From positions 1 through 5,617 of the forward strand of contig CAZIDZ010000081.1 in assembly GCA_964538455.1 (NCBI GenBank): a stretch of 5,617 bases of DNA, written 5' to 3'. Both the position numbers and the translations under genes were made by a program. Within the stretch, counting starts at the first letter, position 1, and each line of letters starts with the position of its first letter. The stretch is from JAZDLX01 sp964538455 (GTDB lineage Bacteria; Electryoneota; Electryoneia; Electryoneales; Electryoneaceae). The notes below the pieces were generated by a model. It was not told where the DNA came from. It saw only the letters and a program-made list of their open reading frames with translations, and ran no database searches. Below are positions 1-5,493 of the stretch, piece after piece.

Positions 1-2
1 AC

Positions 3-2483
3 CACGCGAATATGCAGAGCCAGGACATTCTGGGGATGTATCCGCCGCACACTCCCTACTGGTCGCGAACCGCAACCCCGACGGATCTGGCGTCCTACGA
101 GTATTTCGACTCGATCCGGATCAAGTACGAGCTGACTGACGATGAGCTGGCTTCGCTGAACGATCGCCATTTCGTTGTCTCCGAACGGCTGCACTTCGGA
201 TCGATGGGAGACGCCTTCATCGATGTCTTTCACAAAGACCTGCCGGTGTTTATCTCCACGGACGCAATCCTGCACGCTCTGCACCGATCCTACGACGAGA
301 TTCTGAAGCTTCTGGAGATACAAATCCTTGAGCCGGACCTGCACGCTGTGCTCGATGCACTGTACGCGGCCTATCCGGAGCTGTTAAGCCGGTATCAATC
401 CAATCCGGAGATGGAAAAGCCGCTTGAGGATGTTGACCTGTACATCACGATGGCAAAATCCCTGCTCGAAGGCACCGAGGTCACTCCGCAATATGCTACG
501 GCGGCATTTGTCCATCAGTACTGGGAGGCAGTCCAGGCCGAGAGCTTCGCCACGATGCCCCTGTTCACCGAATCATATCGCTATCTCGATTTCTCACAGT
601 TCACGGTCCGCGGGCATTACACGGATGACCCGGTGCTTTCGAAGTATTTACAATCCATGATGTGGCTCGGCCGAATGGATTTTCTGCTCGCTAATCCGCC
701 AGCTGATCCTCCGATTACCGAAGAAGATGTAGCCAGGATGAATGTAGCTTCCGTGCTGCTCACCGAACTGCTGGACAACTCGGGAATGAGCGGCAAACTC
801 AATGAAATGGACAACATCATCGAGTTCATGGTCGGCGAAAGCGACAACCTGACGACCGGTGAACTGTCGAGCATCATCACCGACGAAGGGCTGCAAGGTG
901 CGGATGACCTGCTGACCGAGAGTGTCTATTCATCCTTCTCCACCGCCGTTGAACAGTCGCCCTATTCCGATCAGAAAATCCTGTCGAGCATTTTCATGTA
1001 CGACCCTGTCGATGAGCCACCGCCTCTTCCGGTTTCATTCCGGTTGTTGGGACAGCGGTTTATCATCGATTCGTACGTGTTCTCAAAAGTCGTTTTCCCC
1101 TGGATCCGATATCAAGGCGAAAACATCTGGCGTCCGATGCCGGATCCGCTCGACGCGATGTTCGCCCTGGGCAATGACGATGCCCTGCAGTTGGTCGAGG
1201 ACGAGTTGGACACGTACAAGTATGCAACGGCGCTCGCCAGTGTTCGGTATCTCATCGACGCTTTTAACGAGGAGTTCTGGTCGGAGTCTCTATACAACAT
1301 CTGGCTGAATTCCATTCGCTCGCTGAATCCGCCTGCCGATGACACCAACCTGCCTTTCTTCATGAAGACGACCGGATGGCATCAGCAGAAACTGAACACC
1401 CAACTGGCTTCCTGGGCGCAATTGCGTCATGATAACCTGCTGTACGCCAAGCAATCCTATACAGGAGGCTGGGTTTGCTCCTACCCGCACGGGTATGTAG
1501 AACCCTATCCCGAATTTTACAATCAGCTTGAGAATTTCGCCGATCGGGCCGGGCTCTATTTCGCTCTGCTGGACGCCCAGAACGATGGCAATATTGCATG
1601 CATCGTCAACTACTTCACCAGACTGGGCTCCCTCGCCGATACGCTCGGGACACTCGCGTCCAAAGAACTTGCGGGTACGTCGTTCACACAAGGCGAAAAG
1701 GACTTCCTCAAACGAACCCTGACCAGCGAATGGATCTCGTTCCCGTGCGGGCCGAGCTGGCCGGCGGACGGATGGTATGTGGAATTGTTCTTCGGGGAGG
1801 GAGACATCTACAAATCATCGAAGCTGACTTATGAGAATGATTATATCGTAGCGGACGTCCACACCCAACCAACAGATGAATTTGGGGCACCCGTGGGACG
1901 AATCCTGCATGTCGGCGTCGGCGACGTGAATCTGGGTGTCTACCTTGTTGAACAGACTCACGATCCATCTCCCTATCGAGCCTATGTTGGCCCCGCGATG
2001 TCCTACTATGAAAAGATTACCGACAATTTCGACAGGCTGACCGATGAGCGATGGTTTGATATGTTCGACACCGGTGAGATTCCCGAGCGCCCGGATTGGG
2101 TCAACGTCTACCTCATCGACAGCGCCGGGACGGCGTATTCGCTGGGAAGGGAGCTCAACGGAGAATTGTATTACGCGGATTATCAACGCGACGTGACGCT
2201 GCCCGCCAGATTCACGCTTGCTCAGAACTATCCCAATCCTTTCAACCCGATCACGGTCATCGGTTTCAGCCTCCCGCAGGCGACGACGGTCAGGCTGACC
2301 GTGTACGATATCCTTGGACGGAACGTTCGCCATCTGATCGACCGTCCACTCGGATCGGGATATCATCAGGTGATCTGGAACGGTGTTGACAATTCCGGGC
2401 GGATGTCCCCGAGCGGCGTTTACATCTATCAACTGAGAGCGGGCAACCTCATTCAGTCGAGACGGATGGTGCTGCTGAAATGA
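3..2483 (+). CDS. DUF3160 family protein with C-terminal T9SS type A-like sorting domain (5' end probably cut off)
   Basis: The function of DUF3160 is not established; I infer an exported or surface-attached protein. Residues are numbered from the first ATG at base 12. Family-typical blocks are LPVFISTDAILHALH (77-91), SWAQLRHDNLLYAKQSY (467-483), GYVEPYPEFY (494-503), ADVHT (614-618), SYYEK (664-668) and RLTDERW (675-681). Residues ~730-823 form a separate beta-rich tail with YPNPFNP (740-746), a VYDILGR block, an SGVYIYQLRAG block and a terminal VLLK. This is the pattern of T9SS type A sorting/FlgD-like tails, which direct outer-membrane export and are usually cleaved. The frame has no stop between the left edge and base 12, no Shine-Dalgarno precedes that ATG, and there is no signal peptide. 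A T9SS client needs a Sec signal, so the real start is probably upstream of the window. The gene is convergent with the phosphatase gene. Family assignment is firm; the export route is inferred. Confidence 0.9.
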   Translation, partial: HANMQSQDILGMYPPHTPYWSRTATPTDLASYEYFDSIRIKYELTDDELASLNDRHFVVSERLHFGSMGDAFIDVFHKDLPVFISTDAILHALHRSYDEILKLLEIQILEPDLHAVLDALYAAYPELLSRYQSNPEMEKPLEDVDLYITMAKSLLEGTEVTPQYATAAFVHQYWEAVQAESFATMPLFTESYRYLDFSQFTVRGHYTDDPVLSKYLQSMMWLGRMDFLLANPPADPPITEEDVARMNVASVLLTELLDNSGMSGKLNEMDNIIEFMVGESDNLTTGELSSIITDEGLQGADDLLTESVYSSFSTAVEQSPYSDQKILSSIFMYDPVDEPPPLPVSFRLLGQRFIIDSYVFSKVVFPWIRYQGENIWRPMPDPLDAMFALGNDDALQLVEDELDTYKYATALASVRYLIDAFNEEFWSESLYNIWLNSIRSLNPPADDTNLPFFMKTTGWHQQKLNTQLASWAQLRHDNLLYAKQSYTGGWVCSYPHGYVEPYPEFYNQLENFADRAGLYFALLDAQNDGNIACIVNYFTRLGSLADTLGTLASKELAGTSFTQGEKDFLKRTLTSEWISFPCGPSWPADGWYVELFFGEGDIYKSSKLTYENDYIVADVHTQPTDEFGAPVGRILHVGVGDVNLGVYLVEQTHDPSPYRAYVGPAMSYYEKITDNFDRLTDERWFDMFDTGEIPERPDWVNVYLIDSAGTAYSLGRELNGELYYADYQRDVTLPARFTLAQNYPNPFNPITVIGFSLPQATTVRLTVYDILGRNVRHLIDRPLGSGYHQVIWNGVDNSGRMSPSGVYIYQLRAGNLIQSRRMVLLK

Positions 2484-2540
2484 TTTAACGCCTGCCCGGA
2501 CAGGTTCGCAGCCTTCTGATATAGATCGGCCAAAACAGAC

Positions 2541-2565
2541 AACCCGGAACCGATGGTTCCGGGTT
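2541..2565. terminator. Strong hairpin between convergent genes, probable bidirectional terminator
   Basis: AACCCGGAACC (2541-2551) and GGTTCCGGGTT (2555-2565) form a perfect 11-bp stem around a 3-nt GAT loop. It lies 58 nt after the DUF3160 stop and about 100 nt beyond the stop of the opposing phosphatase gene. The following T-rich stretch is modest on both strands: GATTCATTT on plus, GTCTGTTTTG on minus. A terminator shared by two convergent genes is the natural reading. The weak U-tracts leave some doubt about intrinsic termination. The rest of the 181-bp gap (2484-2664) shows nothing else I can support. Confidence 0.65.
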
Positions 2566-2664
2566 GATTCATTTCAGCGTCCGATCGCCGCCGAGGCGTG
2601 CTGCTTCGGGCTGTGCCAGCTACTGTGCGGGTTCAGGATTCACTTCTTCAACGCCCCCTCTGTC

Positions 2665-3645
2665 CTAGGATCGCCGAATGGCCATGATGCTGAGGTCGTC
2701 CAGGCGGGGCGCGCCGTGGTCGAACGCCCTAAGGTCGACGAGGTGAGCCTGAATCAGATCCTTCGGGTGCAGGCCGCGGTTCGACGCGGCGACCCCGACG
2801 ATCCGATCCGCTCCGTATTCGCCCTGCCCGTCGAAGGTCTCGCTGAGGCCGTCGGTGTACAGCACCAGGCTGTCCCCTGGTTTCAGCTCAAGCTCCTGAA
2901 CCTGATACCCACCGTTGCAGAACAGACCGATGGGCAGCCCCGTCGAATCGATCTCGATAGATTTGTCCCCCTGCAGGAGGATCGGCGGGCAATGGCCGGC
3001 GTTGCTTAGCTGAATCTTCCCGGTGTCGAACAACCTGCCGCAGACGAGGGTCACGAAGTGGGTCGAGAGGGTGCTCTCGCAGACGAGCCGGTTGGCGCGT
3101 TCGAGCAGTTCGCCCAGGGAAATGTTCAGAGCCGTCAAACTGTGGAAAATCGCGTGAAGCTGAGACATCAGCATCGAGGCCGCGATCCCCTTGCCGGAGA
3201 CGTCCCCGATGAAAAACAGGAGATCGTCGCTGTCGTCGTTCACGGGGATCAAGTCGCAATAATCTCCACTGACCGGCCCCGCGGGCTGGTAGTGGTACGC
3301 GATGCTCCAACCGTCCCGCTGGAAGTCGTTTTCGGGCAACAGCGTACTCTGGATGGTGGACGCCAGCTCGAGGTCCTGCTCCAGTTCGCGCTGCTGGAAC
3401 TCCGTCAGGCAGTCGAGGCAGAAGGTCACGAGCGGATCGACGATCAAACGCTCCACCTCCACTTCGCCGTGGCAGGATTCGCAGACGCCGAAAGTGCCGT
3501 TGTCCATTTTCGCGAGAGCGTCGTCCACCTGCTGCAGGAGCGCCTGGTACCGTTCAGTCGTTTCGGAGGCCGAGATGGCGGTGACGAGTTTTTCACGTCG
3601 ATCGGCGAGCCGAGACCGGAAGTTGTCAATCTCCCTGTTGTCCAT
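2665..3645 (-). CDS. DksA/TraR-type C4 zinc finger fused to SpoIIE/RsbU-type PP2C serine phosphatase
   Basis: Predicted cytoplasmic metal-dependent protein phosphatase of 326 aa. Residues 1-50 are charged and helical and lead into a zinc finger with C55, C58, C76 and C79 (C-x2-C-x17-C-x2-C, the DksA/TraR spacing), preceded by the typical DNGTFGVCESC context. A helical linker (~80-104, ending ASTIQSTLLP) resembles the signalling helix before RsbU phosphatase domains. The PP2C domain follows with GDYCD (127-131), GDVSGKG (147-153), NAGHCPP (215-221), YTDG (263-266) and DDLSIMAI (316-323). The metal-binding aspartates are all present, so catalysis is likely. RsbU-like enzymes dephosphorylate STAS-domain anti-anti-sigma factors; that substrate is inferred, as no such partner is nearby. 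The DxxDxA tip motif by which DksA acts in the RNA polymerase channel is not visible. The frame extends to a GTG at 3657, but TGAGGG sits 5 nt before the ATG at 3645, so I use that start. Confidence 0.9.
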   Translation of the reverse strand: MDNREIDNFRSRLADRREKLVTAISASETTERYQALLQQVDDALAKMDNGTFGVCESCHGEVEVERLIVDPLVTFCLDCLTEFQQRELEQDLELASTIQSTLLPENDFQRDGWSIAYHYQPAGPVSGDYCDLIPVNDDSDDLLFFIGDVSGKGIAASMLMSQLHAIFHSLTALNISLGELLERANRLVCESTLSTHFVTLVCGRLFDTGKIQLSNAGHCPPILLQGDKSIEIDSTGLPIGLFCNGGYQVQELELKPGDSLVLYTDGLSETFDGQGEYGADRIVGVAASNRGLHPKDLIQAHLVDLRAFDHGAPRLDDLSIMAIRRS

Positions 3646-3650
3646 GACAA

Positions 3651-3656
3651 CCCTCA
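3651..3656 (-). promoter_or_regulatory. Ribosome binding site that sets the phosphatase start
   Basis: Minus-strand TGAGGG lies 5 nt upstream of the ATG at 3645. The alternative in-frame GTG at 3655-3657 overlaps this motif and has no convincing Shine-Dalgarno of its own. The ATG is therefore preferred, which shortens the longest frame by four residues. Confidence 0.6.
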
Positions 3657-3718
3657 CAGATCTGCCGGCTGGAGGTCTCTGCGACCCCGAGCCAGCGCTG
3701 AATCCGGCTCTCTAAAGT

Positions 3719-3744
3719 CCGGGATATCACGAAGATAATCCCGG
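3719..3744 (-). promoter_or_regulatory. Bulged inverted repeat upstream of the phosphatase gene
   Basis: CCGGGAT (3719-3725) pairs perfectly with ATCCCGG (3738-3744). After a single bulged A at 3737 the stem continues three more pairs (ATC 3726-3728 with GAT 3734-3736) and closes on a 5-nt loop. It lies 74-99 nt upstream of the phosphatase ATG, inside the leader if the promoter is further right. There is no T-tract on either side, so an operator or leader RNA hairpin fits better than an intrinsic terminator. Function unknown. Confidence 0.4.
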
Positions 3745-3822
3745 CGGTGTGGCGGTGAAAAAGTCTTTGGCGGAGCACGGCGAGTGCCGCGCTGCCATTC
3801 CTGTCGCTGAAAACGTCTGAAA

Positions 3823-3851
3823 AAGATATAAACAAATGTGCAGTCATTCAA
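3823..3851 (-). promoter_or_regulatory. Weak sigma70-like promoter candidate for the phosphatase gene
   Basis: On the minus strand TTGAAT (3846-3851) and TATCTT (3823-3828) are separated by 17 nt, within the only AT-rich patch of this intergenic region. Each hexamer matches consensus at 4 of 6 positions, and TATATC (3825-3830) is an alternative -10. If used, the leader would be about 170 nt and would contain the 3719-3744 hairpin. The other content of the 3646-3943 gap is that hairpin and the palindrome at 3892-3909. No gene is supportable there. Confidence 0.22.
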
Positions 3852-3891
3852 CAGGATTTTGGGCGGGAGGAGCACCGGTATGACATGAAAT

Positions 3892-3909
3892 CCGGGACTG
3901 AAGTCCCGG
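3892..3909. repeat. GC-rich palindrome (REP-like element or terminator) downstream of the pirin gene
   Basis: CCGGGACT (3892-3899) and AGTCCCGG (3902-3909) form an 8-bp perfect inverted repeat with a 2-nt centre, equivalently a 7-bp stem with a TGAA tetraloop. It lies 35 nt beyond the pirin stop codon. The minus strand lacks a proper T-run after the stem, so intrinsic termination is uncertain. The compact GGACTGAAGTCC core looks like the short palindromes that recur between genes in many environmental bacteria, but only one copy is in this window, so repeat status is inferred. Confidence 0.4.
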
Positions 3910-3943
3910 GCCACCGCCTTCTTGAGACCGCGTTACGTTTGGA

Positions 3944-4846
3944 TCAGGATTTGAGGAATGTCCCCCGTTGAAGCTCCTCGTACGCCTGCCTCAGTTCCTC
4001 CTCGGTGTTCATCACGATCGGTCCGTGCCACGCCACAGGCTCGCCGATCGGCTTGCCCGTGACCAGGAGAAACCGGATCCCCTGCTCCCCGGCTTGCACG
4101 GTGACCTCGTCGCCGTTGTCGAAGAGAACGAGCGAACGGTTGTCGGCGTCCGTTGGTGTTGACAGCACTACCCCATCGGCGCCTTCGGTGGGCACCGCGA
4201 GCGGACCGGAGGCGTTGCTGAACCGTCCCGAGCCCTCGAAAACATAGGCGAAGGCGTGACGGGAGGTTTCGACCGGAAGCGACTTCCTGACGCCCGGCGG
4301 CACCCAGACGTCCAGGTAGATCGGATCTGCGGCGACCCCGTCCACCGGACCCTTCTGTCCCCAGAAGTTTCCGGCGACGACGCGCACCTGGGTCCCGTCA
4401 TCGTCCGTGACCACCGGGATGTCGCCCGATTTCACCTCCTGGTAGCGGGGCGCGGTCATCTTCAGCGACGAGGGCAGATTTCCCCACAACTGAAAGCCGT
4501 GCATCCTGCCGTCCGCGTCCCCCTTCGGCATCTCCTGGTGAATGATGCCACTCCCGGCGGTCATCCACTGGACGTCGCCGGAGCCGATGACGCCGCTGTT
4601 GCCGATGCTGTCGCCGTGCGCCACGGTTCCCGCGAGCACATAGGTGATCGTCTCGATGCCCCGGTGAGGGTGCCACGGAAAGCCCGCCAGGTAATCCTCG
4701 GGACGCTCGTTGCGGAAATCGTCAAGCAGCAGGAATGGGTCGAAATCGGACGTTTCACCAAAACCGAAGGCCCGGCGAAGATGGACTCCCGCGCCCTCGA
4801 GGGTGGGTCTGGCCTGAACAATCCGTTTGATCGGTCGAATCGACAT
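3944..4846 (-). CDS. Pirin family protein (bicupin, metal-binding)
   Basis: Cytoplasmic two-cupin protein of 300 aa, the usual size for bacterial pirins. The N-terminal cupin carries WHPHRGIETITYV with metal ligands H59 and H61, and GSGIIHQEMP with H103 and E105. This matches the three-His/one-Glu Fe(II) site known from human pirin and E. coli YhhW. A second cupin occupies ~155-270, and the C-terminus has the family signature AWHGPIVMNTEEELRQAYEE. Known bacterial pirins include quercetin dioxygenases and proteins that modulate metabolic enzymes; the substrate here cannot be told from sequence. OsmC lies 141 bp upstream in the same direction, which suggests a shared oxidative-stress context. 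The frame can extend to a GTG at 4852, but that codon overlaps the AGGAGGT Shine-Dalgarno, so the ATG at 4846 is chosen. An interlocked pair of inverted repeats lies 48-73 nt upstream. Confidence 0.95.
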   Translation of the reverse strand: MSIRPIKRIVQARPTLEGAGVHLRRAFGFGETSDFDPFLLLDDFRNERPEDYLAGFPWHPHRGIETITYVLAGTVAHGDSIGNSGVIGSGDVQWMTAGSGIIHQEMPKGDADGRMHGFQLWGNLPSSLKMTAPRYQEVKSGDIPVVTDDDGTQVRVVAGNFWGQKGPVDGVAADPIYLDVWVPPGVRKSLPVETSRHAFAYVFEGSGRFSNASGPLAVPTEGADGVVLSTPTDADNRSLVLFDNGDEVTVQAGEQGIRFLLVTGKPIGEPVAWHGPIVMNTEEELRQAYEELQRGTFLKS

Positions 4847-4850
4847 GGGC

Positions 4851-4857
4851 ACCTCCT
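4851..4857 (-). promoter_or_regulatory. Ribosome binding site that sets the pirin start
   Basis: Minus-strand AGGAGGT is a near-perfect Shine-Dalgarno, with AGGAGG ending 5 nt before the ATG at 4846. The alternative GTG at 4850-4852 lies partly within the motif and so cannot be served by it. Confidence 0.8.
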
Positions 4858-4893
4858 CTTTCCCGCCATCTTCGCATACAGTGTGAACACGCG

Positions 4894-4919
4894 GCGTGAA
4901 ATCAGGCTCACGCTGATTT
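4894..4919 (-). promoter_or_regulatory. Two interlocked inverted repeats upstream of the pirin gene (operator or pseudoknot-capable leader)
   Basis: Repeat A is GCGTGA (4894-4899) with TCACGC (4908-4913). Repeat B is AAATCAG (4899-4905) with CTGATTT (4913-4919). The halves alternate A-B-A'-B' and share one base at each junction. Two simple hairpins would be mutually exclusive; read as RNA, the order is that of an H-type pseudoknot. As DNA it could be a compound operator about 50-70 nt before the start codon. I could not fix a promoter in the 141-bp gap, so it is uncertain whether the element is transcribed from a pirin promoter or by readthrough from OsmC. Confidence 0.4.
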
Positions 4920-4987
4920 GCCGCCTCTCTCTTTCCATAGGCGATGGATTACGGGCGGCATGCCGTCATCAATTCCATGTGCCGGTG

Positions 4988-5419
4988 CTATTGCTGCGTC
5001 TCAAGTTGTGCGTCCATCGTGATCTCCGCGTTCAGCACGCGGGAGACGGGACACCCGGCTTTCGCATTGTTGGCGGCTGTCTGGAACGCCTGCGCGTCCG
5101 CCCCCGGCACTTTCGCCGTCACGTCTAAATGCACCGTTGTGATCGTGAACCCGGCGTCCGTCTTCTCAATCGTGACCTCCGCCGTCGTCCTGATCTGATC
5201 CGCGGTGAATCCGGCCTGCTCCAACTGGCTGGAGAGCGCCATGGAGAAACAGCCCGCGTGTGCGGCGGCGATCAACTCCTCGGGGTTCGTTCCGGGTTCG
5301 TCCTCGAACCGCTTGCTGAAAGAATACGGCGCCTCATTGAAGAGGCCGCTGGCGGTCGAGATCGTCCCCTTTCCGCCTTTCAGGTTCCCGGACCATACGG
5401 CTGATGCGTTTCGTTTCAT
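4988..5419 (-). CDS. osmC: OsmC family peroxiredoxin (organic hydroperoxide reductase)
   Basis: Cytoplasmic thiol peroxidase that reduces organic hydroperoxides, usually with lipoylated or dithiol reductants. From the ATG at 5419 it is 143 aa, the same length as E. coli OsmC. The peroxidatic cysteine C57 lies in NPEELIAAAHAGCFSMALS and the resolving C123 in KAGCPVSRVLNAEI. Their 66-residue spacing equals that of E. coli Cys59/Cys125. R37 (KRFED) and E48 (NPEEL) are the expected active-site charged residues. The N-terminal AVWSGNLKGGKGTISTASG and the lack of an Ohr-type signature favour the OsmC subfamily over Ohr. The frame extends to a GTG at 5434, but that codon abuts the GGAGGG ribosome site, so ATG 5419 is preferred. 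A sigma70-like promoter lies about 45-75 nt upstream, and pirin follows in the same direction. Confidence 0.95.
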   Translation of the reverse strand: MKRNASAVWSGNLKGGKGTISTASGLFNEAPYSFSKRFEDEPGTNPEELIAAAHAGCFSMALSSQLEQAGFTADQIRTTAEVTIEKTDAGFTITTVHLDVTAKVPGADAQAFQTAANNAKAGCPVSRVLNAEITMDAQLETQQ

Positions 5420-5426
5420 GGCACTG

Positions 5427-5432
5427 CCCTCC
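5427..5432 (-). promoter_or_regulatory. Ribosome binding site that sets the osmC start
   Basis: Minus-strand GGAGGG is 7 nt upstream of the ATG at 5419. The in-frame GTG at 5432-5434 shares its last base with this motif and is therefore an unlikely initiator. The resulting 143-aa product matches the standard OsmC length. Confidence 0.7.
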
Positions 5433-5465
5433 ACAATCAGAAGATCTCATCGCATTTTGAGTGTT

Positions 5466-5493
5466 AATATAACCTAACGATTTACTGTGGAAA
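5466..5493 (-). promoter_or_regulatory. osmC: Sigma70-like promoter of osmC
   Basis: Minus-strand TTTCCA (5488-5493, 4 of 6 matches to -35) and TATATT (5466-5471, 5 of 6 matches to -10) are spaced 16 nt apart. They sit in the AT-rich stretch 5440-5495, which contrasts with the GC-rich flanks. Transcription would begin near 5459, giving a leader of about 40 nt before the osmC ATG. The promoter overlaps the last codons of the possible reading frame ending at 5474. Confidence 0.5.

Noticed and set aside
1815..2432. Minus-strand open frame (205 codons) opposite the DUF3160 gene
   Set aside because: It overlaps the conserved DUF3160 C-terminal blocks and sorting tail, and no domain is recognisable.
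3058..3738. Plus-strand open frame (226 codons) opposite the phosphatase gene
   Set aside because: It mirrors the coding strand of a gene with intact zinc finger and PP2C motifs, and its translation shows no family signature.
3654..3914. Minus-strand open frame (86 codons) filling the gap upstream of the phosphatase
   Set aside because: No Shine-Dalgarno at its start, which lies in the 3892-3909 palindrome. The translation is basic and low in recognisable structure, and the region has mixed AT/GC patches typical of noncoding DNA.
3886..3972. 28-codon plus-strand frame starting at an ATG beside the palindrome
   Set aside because: It is antisense to the pirin 3' end, contains the palindrome as codons, and lacks a well-spaced ribosome site.
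4956..4965. CGGCATGCCG perfect 10-bp palindrome just downstream of osmC
   Set aside because: It has no loop and no T-tract, and is too short to be called a terminator. It is within chance expectation for GC-rich DNA.
4256..5128. Long plus-strand open frame (290 codons) opposite the pirin and osmC genes
   Set aside because: It is antisense to two clearly recognised genes and spans their intergenic gap. It has no recognisable domain and is explained by the GC-rich codon pattern of the opposite strand.
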